The notes under the pieces are model-generated. The model was given only the letters and a program-made list of their open reading frames with translations. It was not told the origin of the DNA and searched no databases. A DNA stretch of 64,000 bases. It comes from Firmicutes bacterium UBA6806 (lineage in GTDB: Bacteria; Bacillota; Clostridia; Peptostreptococcales; Acidaminobacteraceae). Position 1 is the stretch's first letter. Every line of letters starts with the position of its first letter. The position numbers were made by a program, and so were the translations under genes. Shown one piece after another: positions 52,109 to 60,936 of the stretch. The stretch is taken from positions 1-64,000 of the forward strand of contig DKFC01000006.1 in assembly GCA_002452745.1 (NCBI GenBank). Direction: 5' to 3'.

Positions 52109-53377
52109 ATGAAACTTCAGACTGTAATAAACATTCTTGATTCTTATGAAAAGGAAAATATTCGAGTGGAGCTAAAGGAATCCCAGAAATTCATCACTGG
52201 AGAAGATCGCTTTGAAGGCAAGGAAATGGCGTCCATTATTGTGTCTTTTGCCAATCGAGAAGGAGGCATGCTAATCGTTGGGGTAAAAGACGATGGTACT
52301 TTTGAGGGGGAGCATATCTTCGATAAATTTTCGGTGCAGGATAAAAATGGATTCGATAAGTTCAAGGAATATATCGAAAATATTTGTAAGGATAGCATCA
52401 GCCCGCAAATTTTTGTGGAGTCCTTTCTCTTCAAGATAGAGGGGCATGATGTGGCAGTTATTAAGATTCCCAAAAGATTGTCGATTCCACATGCAGTTGT
52501 CTCGAAACATGAAGGGAGTATTGTCAGGACGAGGGAGTATTATATAAGAACAACTCATGGAAAAGCGTTGGTGAGTGACAGACATCTGGAATGGCTTTTT
52601 AACAATACCGATTTGCCCAGAATTTTTTCGGAAGCTGTTGTTGAAATCACTGTTGACAAAAATCTAATGAGGGTTCCCAGACGTCTAGGGGCTTTTGAAA
52701 GGTTTCCCACTCAGCCCCAGGAGTATCATTCTCTAAATCGCTATTTAAACGTCATATCGCCTGAGACTCTGAAGCGATTAAAGCGAAGATTGATAGATCG
52801 AGAGCGATTGATTCGAGAAATTTTGATTTATTCAATTATCCGTTCTGTGGATTTCAAGTCAGATCATAATAAATCTCTACCAACACCCAGTGAAAAAATG
52901 ATAATGAACAGCTATATGGGGGAGGGAATCAGCCATATTATTCACCAGAGAGATAACCTTTGGTCTGTGCCATTTGGAACCAGCATGAAGATAAAATCGA
53001 CAAAGGAAGGGGCAATTTTAAAATTTGGAAACAAGAGTATTTTAGGTGTCTTGACATTGAAGACGGTCTCACATACGGAGGGGGTTAGTGAAATTAATCC
53101 GTATGCTCAGATGATTGAGTCCTTAAATCGGTTTGAGACATTTACCATTGCATGTGAATATCAAGTCGATTTCAAATATCCAGAGGATTTTGACGAAGAT
53201 TATGATGCTATGTTTGAGTTTGCAAATGCCCTACAGCAAACCTTAAAAGAAAAGTGGGATATTGTTGACCACTTTAATGGTCTGCCCCATTATAAGCTCT
53301 TATATGAGATAGATTATAAATTAAATCAACTCATAGATTCTAAAAAGCAAGTAGATAATAAGGGGGAAAAAGGGTGA
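52109..53377 (+). CDS. AlbA_2 (Schlafen-type) domain protein
   Basis: A 422-residue protein. The N-terminal 140 residues match the AlbA_2 domain (VELKESQKF near 20-28, SFANREGGMLIVGVKDDG near 48-65, YYIRTTHGK near 147-155), linked to nucleic-acid binding and regulation. The C-terminal 250 residues are unassigned. GGAGG precedes the ATG. Stand-alone between a PAS protein and the prepilin peptidase; no defence or toxin partner was seen. Confidence 0.8.
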   Translation: MKLQTVINILDSYEKENIRVELKESQKFITGEDRFEGKEMASIIVSFANREGGMLIVGVKDDGTFEGEHIFDKFSVQDKNGFDKFKEYIENICKDSISPQIFVESFLFKIEGHDVAVIKIPKRLSIPHAVVSKHEGSIVRTREYYIRTTHGKALVSDRHLEWLFNNTDLPRIFSEAVVEITVDKNLMRVPRRLGAFERFPTQPQEYHSLNRYLNVISPETLKRLKRRLIDRERLIREILIYSIIRSVDFKSDHNKSLPTPSEKMIMNSYMGEGISHIIHQRDNLWSVPFGTSMKIKSTKEGAILKFGNKSILGVLTLKTVSHTEGVSEINPYAQMIESLNRFETFTIACEYQVDFKYPEDFDEDYDAMFEFANALQQTLKEKWDIVDHFNGLPHYKLLYEIDYKLNQLIDSKKQVDNKGEKG

Positions 53378-53498
53378 TTTTGTCAAAAAAACGTAATATT
53401 TTTCAAAAAAAGAATTGCCTGACCTTTTTAAGTATGCTTTAATTAGAAAGTAGGCATTTTCTGTGAAGATTTTACTACAGTAATATTGGGAGTATAGA

Positions 53499-54287
53499 AT
53501 GATATTTGGTATATATATTTTCTTAGTGGGCCTATGCATTGGGTCGTTTCTAAACGTTTGCATCTATAGGATTCCAGAAGATATCAGTATTGTGGCACCT
53601 AGATCTAGATGCGGCAGTTGTGAAACAGTACTAAAACCCCTTGATTTAATTCCATTGTTGAGTTATGCTTTTTTAGGAGGAAAATGTCGGTATTGTGGTG
53701 AGCGAATATCGCTTAGATATCCGCTTGTGGAATTGGTAACAGGATTGCTGTTCCTACTTGCATACCTTCAATTTGGAATGACGATTACAATGGTTGGGTC
53801 CATGTGTTTCATCGCACTGTTAATCACTGTATTTTTTATTGATTTCGATCACATGATTATTCCAAATGAACTGGTGGCATTGGGAATTGTAATTGGACTT
53901 GCAATAAATGTCTATCTTTGGATAGGCGGTCAATATACGATGTTTTTTCTTTCGAGTAAATCGTCAGGCATTATCGGTGCACTTGTTGGAAGCGGCATCT
54001 TGCTATTGATTTCCATTATATCTTCTCTGATATATGGTGGGCAATCAGCTATTGGGATGGGTGATGTCAAGCTGTTTGCAGTGATTGGCCTTTTCTTGGG
54101 ATGGGAGCTTACTTTGCTGACGCTGTGGCTGTCATTCATTATTGGCGGGATTATAGGTGTTGTTTTAATATTCGTATTCAAAATGGATAGAAAGGCAGCA
54201 ATTCCCTTTGGCCCCTTTATTGTGACAGCGGCTTTTGTGTCGATGTTCGTTGGTAGCAAATTGATATTTATGCTGTTTGGGATTTAA
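53499..54287 (+). CDS. pilD: Prepilin peptidase
   Basis: A 262-residue membrane protease with a zinc-type cysteine block (CGSCETVL...CRYCGERIS, near 33-70) that marks bifunctional prepilin peptidases/N-methyltransferases. The two catalytic aspartates lie in FFIDFDHMIIPNEL and GMGDVKLF. It cleaves the leader of the pilins encoded downstream and methylates the new N terminus. GGGAG precedes the ATG. It has its own transcript, ahead of the riboswitch-controlled pil genes. Confidence 0.95.
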   Translation: MIFGIYIFLVGLCIGSFLNVCIYRIPEDISIVAPRSRCGSCETVLKPLDLIPLLSYAFLGGKCRYCGERISLRYPLVELVTGLLFLLAYLQFGMTITMVGSMCFIALLITVFFIDFDHMIIPNELVALGIVIGLAINVYLWIGGQYTMFFLSSKSSGIIGALVGSGILLLISIISSLIYGGQSAIGMGDVKLFAVIGLFLGWELTLLTLWLSFIIGGIIGVVLIFVFKMDRKAAIPFGPFIVTAAFVSMFVGSKLIFMLFGI

Positions 54288-54384
54288 AAAGAAGGTTCAA
54301 TGGGACTGGTGGGATAGGACTTTTGAACTAAAAAAAGTAGGCATTATTTCTTGGTTTGTATTTACTAAAGTGGGTCTACTGTGG

Positions 54385-54484
54385 TATAATATGATAAATC
54401 TATATTTTGGGCAAACTATTTGAAAAAATAGGACGCAAAGCATGAAGTCTAAGATTTGGGTGGGTATCTAAATTATGATGGTTC
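54385..54484 (+). promoter_or_regulatory. c-di-GMP-I (GEMM) riboswitch with promoter
   Basis: A TATAAT (54385-54390) is followed by GGGCAAAC, a stem capped by a GAAA tetraloop (CTATTT/AAATAG), GGACGCAAAGC, and the tetraloop receptor strands TCTAAG and TATG. These are the conserved parts of the type I c-di-GMP aptamer. A terminator follows directly, so the switch works on transcription of the pilus operon. The direction (ON or OFF) is not evident. Confidence 0.93.
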
Positions 54485-54515
54485 GGCTGCAGTTTTTACT
54501 GCGGCCTTTTTTATT
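54485..54515 (+). terminator. c-di-GMP riboswitch terminator
   Basis: GGCTGCAGT (54485-54493) pairs with ACTGCGGCC (54498-54506), followed by TTTTTT. About 120 bases then lead to pilB; only its ribosome site is recognised there. Confidence 0.9.
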
Positions 54516-54638
54516 TTCTAAAGTTGATGAAGAGCCTTCAAAATTTGAGGTTGCATAGTTTTAACAGAAATTCAAGATAGATATTACATACGATGTGTAT
54601 AGTGGATATAAGCGATTTGTTTAGATAGAGGTAATATT

Positions 54639-56336
54639 ATGATGAAATTAAAAAAGAGACTCGGAGATATGCTGGTAGAAGAGGGGCTCATAACCGTAAA
54701 CCAGCTGGAAGAAGCGCTGGAAAGTCAAAAGGAAACCGGCTATAAACTCGGAGAAACACTGATAAAGAGCCATGCGATTACAGAGGAAATACTCTATAAA
54801 TTTTTGGAAAGTCAATATGGAATTCCCTATGTGGATTTAAACACAATTTATATTGATCCCAAAATACCAAAATTAATCAATGAATCCATTGCGGTGAAGC
54901 ATTCACTGATTCCAATTCGACTTGAAAACAGCACATTGACTATTGCCATGGCAGATCCGTTGGATTTCATAGCAAAAGACGATGTCCGGATTATCACAGG
55001 ACTTCAAGTAGATCCTGTTATTTCAAGTCATGCCGATATAAAAAAGAGCATCAGTCAGTTTTACGATTCTTCAGATAATGCTGAGAGGGCTGTTGAAGAG
55101 TTTAGAAATCAAAATCATGTTGAAGAAGATGAAATTGATGTAGAAGATGCAGATGTTACCAATGCGCCAATGGTAAGGCTTGTCAACTCCTTAATCAGCC
55201 AGGCAGTAAGGGCAAAAGCAAGTGATATTCACATAGAACCTGGTGAAAAACATGTACGTGTGAGATTTAGAATTGACGGTGAGCTGATTGAAGTGATGAA
55301 ACCGGCAAAGGCAACGCACTCGCCAATGGTGACTCGAATTAAAATCCTCGGTAAGATGAATATTTCTGAAAAGAGGATTCCTCAGGACGGCAGAATAGAA
55401 ACGGTCATCGAGGGATTGCCAATTGACATGAGAATATCTGTCTTGCCAACGGTATATGGAGAAAAAGTCGTCATTAGGCTCTTAGATAGAAATGGATTGG
55501 TGATAAAGAAGGAAGACCTTGGATTCACTGAGGAAAATCTAGCTCGATTTGAGAGAATTATCAGGATTCCAGAGGGCATCATATTGGTGACAGGCCCAAC
55601 AGGAAGTGGTAAGACCACCACACTCTACTCCGTTTTAAAAGAGCTGAATCGAGTTAGCAAAAATATTATAACCGTCGAAGACCCAGTTGAGTACAGAATT
55701 GAGGGAATTAATCAAGTTCAAGTCAATAATAAGGCTGGCTTGAGTTTTGCCAGTGGTCTTAGATCGATTTTGAGGCAAGATCCCGACATCATAATGGTGG
55801 GTGAAATTAGGGACTCTGAAACGGCTCAGATAGCTGTAAGGGCAGCTATTACTGGTCATGTGGTTTTATCGACTATTCATACAAATGACACGGCATCGAC
55901 CGTTTCAAGGCTTGAAGATATGGGGATTGAGAAGTATTTGCTGTCTTCTGCGGTAAAGGGAATCATCGCTCAGAGACTCGTCAAGAAAATTTGTCCCAAA
56001 TGCAAAGAGCCCTATAACCTCAGTGAAGAGGAAAAGCGACAGTTTTCTCAGGAAACTGAGATTCCAAGTGTCGCGTATAGAGGAAGAGGATGTAACTCTT
56101 GCAATCATACTGGATACTCTGGCCGAATGGCAATTCATGAAGTATTGGTCATTGATCGAGAAATTAGAAAACTTATTAGTCTAAGTGCCAGTGCTGACGA
56201 AATCAAGCGAAAGGCAAAAGAACGAGGGTTGATTACACTCAGTGAGAACTGTAGAGAACTAGTCATCAGGGGATTGACCACAATAGATGAAATGAACCGA
56301 ATGACGTTTAATGTCGACATGGACGATGCACTTTGA
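54639..56336 (+). CDS. pilB: Type IV pilus assembly ATPase PilB with MshEN c-di-GMP-binding domain
   Basis: A 565-residue extension ATPase. The N-terminal MshEN domain shows the 24-residue c-di-GMP motif at 7-30 with all key positions (Arg7-Leu-Gly, Gly16, Leu23, Leu27, Gln30); a second copy at 36-59 is degenerate (Lys36 for Arg, His45 for Gly). The ATPase has Walker A GPTGSGKTT, the Asp/His boxes and the zinc tetracysteine CPKC...CNSC. It powers pilus polymerisation. First gene after the c-di-GMP riboswitch. Confidence 0.96.
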   Translation: MMKLKKRLGDMLVEEGLITVNQLEEALESQKETGYKLGETLIKSHAITEEILYKFLESQYGIPYVDLNTIYIDPKIPKLINESIAVKHSLIPIRLENSTLTIAMADPLDFIAKDDVRIITGLQVDPVISSHADIKKSISQFYDSSDNAERAVEEFRNQNHVEEDEIDVEDADVTNAPMVRLVNSLISQAVRAKASDIHIEPGEKHVRVRFRIDGELIEVMKPAKATHSPMVTRIKILGKMNISEKRIPQDGRIETVIEGLPIDMRISVLPTVYGEKVVIRLLDRNGLVIKKEDLGFTEENLARFERIIRIPEGIILVTGPTGSGKTTTLYSVLKELNRVSKNIITVEDPVEYRIEGINQVQVNNKAGLSFASGLRSILRQDPDIIMVGEIRDSETAQIAVRAAITGHVVLSTIHTNDTASTVSRLEDMGIEKYLLSSAVKGIIAQRLVKKICPKCKEPYNLSEEEKRQFSQETEIPSVAYRGRGCNSCNHTGYSGRMAIHEVLVIDREIRKLISLSASADEIKRKAKERGLITLSENCRELVIRGLTTIDEMNRMTFNVDMDDAL

Positions 56337-56365
56337 CAAGGATCAAGTGAAAGGGGGGACGCACT

Positions 56366-57424
56366 TTGGAGATTAATGAAATTTTGTACCAAGCAGTTCA
56401 AGCAGGGGCATCAGATGTACACATAACGGTGGCATCACCGCCGATTATGCGGGTTAACGGTCAATTAATCAGAATGAGTGACACGAGGTTGATGCCAGAT
56501 GATACCATGAACTTAATTCAAAAGATGTTGTCTCCAAAGCAGATTGATGAATTTGAAGAGCGGGGCGAACTCGACTTTTCGTATTCAAATCCGGGGCTTG
56601 GAAGGTTTAGAGTCAACATATATAAACAGAGAGGCAGTTATTGTATGGCCCTTAGGGTTGTCGCCCTCTCCATACCAAGTATGGAGTCGTTAAAACTGCC
56701 ACCAGTGATTAAAGAACTTGCAAACAAACAGAGAGGCTTGATTTTGGTAACCGGTCCAACTGGGAGTGGAAAGTCTACCACATTGGCCTCGATGATTGAC
56801 TATATGAACAAAAATAAAAATGAACACATCATGACAATTGAAGACCCGATAGAATATCTCCACAAGCATGACAAAAGTGTCGTTAATCAGCGAGAAATCG
56901 GCAATGATTCTATGAGCTTTTCCAATGCACTCAGGGCAGCTTTGAGGCAGGACCCGGATGTCATCCTCGTGGGTGAGATGAGAGATTTGGAAACCATATC
57001 CACAGCCATAACAGCGGCAGAGACGGGTCATCTTGTCTTATCAACCCTCCATACCATAGGAGCGGCTAAGACGGTAGACAGAATTATTGATGTGTTTCCA
57101 CCGCATCAACAACAGCAAATCCGAATTCAGTTGGCATCGGTTATTGAAGCCGTCATCTCACAGCAAATTATGCCGAGGTCGGATGAAACCGGTCGAATTG
57201 CAGCTTTTGAAGTGATGATCGCAAATTCTGCAATTCGGAATCTGATTCGAGAAGGAAAGACACACCAGATTCAAACCGTTATACAGACGGGCATGAATCA
57301 AGGGATGCAGACCATGGATTACTCTCTCATAGAGCTCTATAAGAGGCGTATAATCGATCAGGCGACCCTTAAGAAATACGCTGTTGATACAGATATGGTA
57401 TTGAAGTTACTTGGAAGCTATTAG
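56366..57424 (+). CDS. pilT: Type IV pilus retraction ATPase PilT
   Basis: A 352-residue ATPase with Walker A GPTGSGKST near 128-136, the Walker B segment DPDVILVGEMRD and the retraction-specific motif AIRNLIREGK near 287-296. It depolymerises pili and drives twitching. Start TTG after AAGGGGGGA. It lies 29 bases after pilB and 12 before pilC. Confidence 0.95.
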   Translation: MEINEILYQAVQAGASDVHITVASPPIMRVNGQLIRMSDTRLMPDDTMNLIQKMLSPKQIDEFEERGELDFSYSNPGLGRFRVNIYKQRGSYCMALRVVALSIPSMESLKLPPVIKELANKQRGLILVTGPTGSGKSTTLASMIDYMNKNKNEHIMTIEDPIEYLHKHDKSVVNQREIGNDSMSFSNALRAALRQDPDVILVGEMRDLETISTAITAAETGHLVLSTLHTIGAAKTVDRIIDVFPPHQQQQIRIQLASVIEAVISQQIMPRSDETGRIAAFEVMIANSAIRNLIREGKTHQIQTVIQTGMNQGMQTMDYSLIELYKRRIIDQATLKKYAVDTDMVLKLLGSY

Positions 57425-57436
57425 GAGGGGGAAGTC

Positions 57437-58654
57437 TTGCCATACACATTTAAGTGCAAAGAACTCGATTTACAGGGAAGGGTTAGCGAAACATATTATA
57501 AAGCTGATTCCAAGGAAGAAGTTGTCCACCTGATTCGCTCCAAGGGCAACACGCCTGTCAAGATTACACTGGATGAGGAAGCGGTTGAGAGAAATACTGA
57601 ACTTGTATTATTTAAGCCAAAGGTCAAAACAAAGGATATTGCTATATTCTGTAAGCAGTTAAGCACTATGCTTTCGGCAGGGATGCCCCTGACGAATTCT
57701 CTTGAAGTCCTCATCAATCAGTCGGATAACAAGACGCTTAAGAGTGCTGTTAAAGAGATGGCGACGCAGGTTCAGAAGGGGAATGTCCTTTCAGCGGCCA
57801 TGAGACAGCATAAAAAAGTGTTTCCACAACTGCTTATCAATATGGTGGAAGCAGGGGAAATGACGGGAAATTTGGACAATGTGCTCTTGAAGATGACAGA
57901 TCACTATACAAAAGAAAATCGCATAAACGCAAAGATCAAGGGCGCCATGATGTATCCTTTGATTTTAAGTATATTGGCAACCTCCGTTGTGATTTTTCTA
58001 TTGGTGTTCATCATGCCAACATTTGTGGAGATGTTTGTGTCTTCGGGCGTTCCGCTGCCGCTTCCAACTAGGATTATGCTGGCAATCAGCAATGCAATCC
58101 AGACGTACTGGTATCTTTTTATTCTCGCATTTGCAGGCATTATCTTTGCAGTTAGAAGGGCGCTAAATACCCGTGAAGGCAAGACGTTTTTCGATAATGT
58201 CAAGCTCTCCATTCCAGGCATACGGGTACACATAGCCAAAATTGCAACGTCTCGGTTTACCAGAACGCTTTCCACGCTTTTATCCAGTGGTATTCCGATT
58301 CTACAGGCGCTTGAAGCCGCCGCAAATGTGACAAATAACATGGTGGTTATCAATGGCATCGAAGAGGTCTCAGAGGAAATAAAAAAAGGTTCAAATTTGA
58401 GCTTATTGTTGAAACGGGTTGGCGTATTTCCACCAATGATGATTTCTATGGTAGGCATAGGTGAGGAATCTGGTGCACTGGAAGACATGCTTGAAAAAAC
58501 GGCGGATTACTACGACGAAGAACTTGATGTCGCCATACAGAAAATGATTTCAATTATTGAGCCAGTGATGATTATTGTCATGGCTGTCATTGTCGGTTTT
58601 ATTGTGATTTCTATGATTATGCCAATGTTTGATATGCTTAAAACAGTAGCTTAA
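57437..58654 (+). CDS. pilC: Type IV pilus inner-membrane platform protein PilC
   Basis: A 405-residue protein with two GspF domains, each with the F-Q-L and G-x-L-x-E type signatures (FCKQLSTMLSAGMPL near 69-83 and ARFTRTLSTLLSSGIPI-like SRFTRTLSTLLSSG near 272-285; MVEAGEMTGNL and MVGIGEESGAL), and three membrane helices. It couples the PilB/PilT motors to the pilus base. Start TTG after AGGAGGGGG. Confidence 0.95.
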   Translation: MPYTFKCKELDLQGRVSETYYKADSKEEVVHLIRSKGNTPVKITLDEEAVERNTELVLFKPKVKTKDIAIFCKQLSTMLSAGMPLTNSLEVLINQSDNKTLKSAVKEMATQVQKGNVLSAAMRQHKKVFPQLLINMVEAGEMTGNLDNVLLKMTDHYTKENRINAKIKGAMMYPLILSILATSVVIFLLVFIMPTFVEMFVSSGVPLPLPTRIMLAISNAIQTYWYLFILAFAGIIFAVRRALNTREGKTFFDNVKLSIPGIRVHIAKIATSRFTRTLSTLLSSGIPILQALEAAANVTNNMVVINGIEEVSEEIKKGSNLSLLLKRVGVFPPMMISMVGIGEESGALEDMLEKTADYYDEELDVAIQKMISIIEPVMIIVMAVIVGFIVISMIMPMFDMLKTVA

Positions 58655-58706
58655 TCATGCAATCATATTTAAAATAAAAAATTATATCTAATTAGGGAGG
58701 AACCAT

Positions 58707-59069
58707 ATGAAAAAAAATCGTAAACGAAACGGTTTTACACTGATTGAACTAATTGTCGTTATTGCTATCTTAGGCATCTTAGCGGCAATTGCAGTGCCAA
58801 GAGTAGGCGCGTTTAGAGCAAATGCTGAAGAAGCTGCATATGTTGCAACTGCAAGAACTATCGCTTCGGCTGTCAGTACGTATCAAATAAGTGATGGAGC
58901 GATTGAAAAACCTCAGACTGATGATCTGGCAGACTATATCAGTGAGCTCAATGGAAAGTATGTAATAACTTATGATGATACGAATTCCATTAGCTATATC
59001 ACAATAACTAACAAAAAAGACGAAGCAGTTGGTACATGGACACCAGGCTCAGATTCATTATCCAATTAA
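58707..59069 (+). CDS. pilA: Type IV major pilin
   Basis: A 120-residue prepilin. A short basic leader ends at NG, followed by FTLIELIVVIAILGILAAIA, with Glu5 of the mature protein present. The globular part is small (about 75 residues), contains no cysteine pair and is acidic. GGGAGG precedes the ATG. Its place after pilC and its short simple form suggest the main subunit. A long inverted repeat follows in the RNA. Confidence 0.92.
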   Translation: MKKNRKRNGFTLIELIVVIAILGILAAIAVPRVGAFRANAEEAAYVATARTIASAVSTYQISDGAIEKPQTDDLADYISELNGKYVITYDDTNSISYITITNKKDEAVGTWTPGSDSLSN

Positions 59070-59081
59070 TTTAAGGATGGT

Positions 59082-59141
59082 GTAACGCCATCCGTCATTC
59101 TAAAATACAATAAATGTTTTTAGGATGACGAATGGCGTTAC
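59082..59141. repeat. Long inverted repeat after pilA
   Basis: Arms of 24 bases (59082-59105 and 59118-59141) match at 22 positions around a 12-base loop. As RNA it would be a very stable hairpin between pilA and the next gene. It lacks a T-tract, so mRNA stabilisation or processing is more likely than termination. Confidence 0.8.
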
Positions 59142-59160
59142 TGCATTAAACGAGGAGCTT

Positions 59161-60447
59161 ATGCAAGAGAAGAGAGGAAGTTTTTATAATAAAATCATAC
59201 TGATGATTACCTGTGTGACCCCACTTGTATACTTGCCAGGAAGGGCAGATGGGTTTTATTTTCCGAAGATTTTTTTGATTTATATCCTAGTTTGTCTGAT
59301 GCTTCTCCACACGCTTCACCACAGTCAGCCTGTGAAACTTCCAAGTCTAAAACAACTAAAAATCACAGAATCACTTCTACTTGGATACCTCATATTGGTT
59401 GTTCTATCGACAATTGTTTCCACAGATTCGACCATCTCCATTTTTGGCTATCCAAAGAGGGAGGAAGGGTTACTGGCCATATTGGCTTATGCTGGCGTCT
59501 ATTACTTTGTAAAGTCATATTTTGATTTTAGAGAGAAGACAATAGAATACATGCTCATCACAGGTGCTCTTGTGGCCGCCTATGGTATTTTACAGAGCTA
59601 TGGGGTCGATCCTCTACCAAGAGATGCGGATCGGTTTACGTGGAGTGCAAGGGCTTTTTCTACAATTGGGAATCCGAATTTCCTCGGGAGCTACTTGGCG
59701 CTATTGATACCGTTTGGCAGCGTTTTTTATATTAAATATGGAAAGGCTAAACACTTGTTTTTATTGGGAATTTTATACTACGCACTGCTTGTAACTTATA
59801 CTAGAAGTGCTTGGCTAGGAACGATTTTTTCGATTTTGTGGATTTTCTTTCAGACCATTCGCAGTAAAAGAAACCAGTGGCGACAGAGGCTTATGATTGT
59901 GACCTTGCTGCTGGCGACTCTAACCACAGTGGCAGATTATAGTTTAGATGGGGCCATCTTTGGCAGATTTCTGACCATTGGGCACGATGCGTCCAAATTG
60001 GTGACAGATGAATCAAATCTCGATAAGCTCGGATCCAATCGAATGTTTATTTGGAAGCGGGTTGTTCCTCTGGTTTATGAAAAGCCTATGCTTGGATATG
60101 GACTTGAGACCATGGGCGATGTTTTCGACACTTATTACCATAGGGACATCATAGACGAATGGGGAAGGCTCTATAGAGTGGATAAAGCGCACAATGAATA
60201 TTTACACACGGCATTCTCAACAGGGGTTCCCTCAGTGATTTTATATTTGCTATTTCAAATAGGCTGTCTTTTAAAAAGTGCAAAGAGGACGGCATCCAGT
60301 GAGATGGATATTGCAATTTCAGCGGCAATAGGCGGCTATATGATTCAATCCTGCTTCAATATCAGTGTCGTTTCTGTTGCTTATATGCTCTGGTTTATCT
60401 ATGGGCTGTCTGAGAGAAAAACAGATAAAAAGTGGGTGTCAATATGA
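59161..60447 (+). CDS. O-antigen ligase/Wzy family membrane protein
   Basis: About 428 residues with ten or more membrane helices and a large extracytoplasmic loop (about 290-360) containing GYGLETMGDVF and DKAHNEYLHTAFSTG, the latter with the histidine typical of Wzy_C/WaaL/PglL proteins. Such enzymes join lipid-linked glycans to lipid or protein. Position between pilin genes suggests pilin glycosylation. I chose the ATG after GAGGAG; a longer frame begins inside the inverted repeat. Confidence 0.85.
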   Translation: MQEKRGSFYNKIILMITCVTPLVYLPGRADGFYFPKIFLIYILVCLMLLHTLHHSQPVKLPSLKQLKITESLLLGYLILVVLSTIVSTDSTISIFGYPKREEGLLAILAYAGVYYFVKSYFDFREKTIEYMLITGALVAAYGILQSYGVDPLPRDADRFTWSARAFSTIGNPNFLGSYLALLIPFGSVFYIKYGKAKHLFLLGILYYALLVTYTRSAWLGTIFSILWIFFQTIRSKRNQWRQRLMIVTLLLATLTTVADYSLDGAIFGRFLTIGHDASKLVTDESNLDKLGSNRMFIWKRVVPLVYEKPMLGYGLETMGDVFDTYYHRDIIDEWGRLYRVDKAHNEYLHTAFSTGVPSVILYLLFQIGCLLKSAKRTASSEMDIAISAAIGGYMIQSCFNISVVSVAYMLWFIYGLSERKTDKKWVSI

Positions 60448-60923
60448 AGAGAACAAATGCTAAAAATAGAATATGTGAGGAAAAGGGAGCCGCAATGGCG
60501 TGGATACTTGTATTGTTTGTGGTTCTGGCTATTATTACCACCTCCATCATTGTCATATCAAGACAAGACATTCTGGAGACTAAAAATCAAAAGGAAAGGC
60601 TTGAAGCCTATTATTTGGCACTCTCTGGAATTGAAATTGGGTATGCAGCTCTGATGAACAGCGACAGTTCACCAGGGCCTCAGTATATAGATCGGTTTAA
60701 TGCTTTGAAAGCAGATGTGAGTTATTCACATACAATTGTAGATAGTGGAAATACAATCGGAACAGTTGACATTACAATTGGAAACGTCACTGTGGACGGA
60801 AAAAGATGGATTCAAATTGCTGCTGTTGGGAAACTAAGCGGCTCAAATATGAATCAGACTTCTGGAATGCTCATTGATCCAGAAAATCATTTAAATATTC
60901 TTAGGGATACAGTGGTTTATTAA
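60444..60923 (+). CDS. PilX/GspK-like minor pilin
   Basis: About 159 residues. A basic start is followed by KGAAMAWILVLFVVLAIITT, a pilin-like hydrophobic helix that lacks the usual Glu5 (as in PilX/GspK proteins that cap the fibre). The segment EAYYLALSGIEIGYA is typical of PilX N termini. The start overlaps the preceding gene by four bases. Probably a priming or tip component. Confidence 0.78.
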   Translation: MKRTNAKNRICEEKGAAMAWILVLFVVLAIITTSIIVISRQDILETKNQKERLEAYYLALSGIEIGYAALMNSDSSPGPQYIDRFNALKADVSYSHTIVDSGNTIGTVDITIGNVTVDGKRWIQIAAVGKLSGSNMNQTSGMLIDPENHLNILRDTVVY

Positions 60924-60936
60924 ACTGGAGGACGGC

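Noticed and set aside
57904..58488. 194-codon minus-strand frame opposite pilC
   Set aside because: No start signal and no family resemblance; the plus strand encodes clear GspF repeats.
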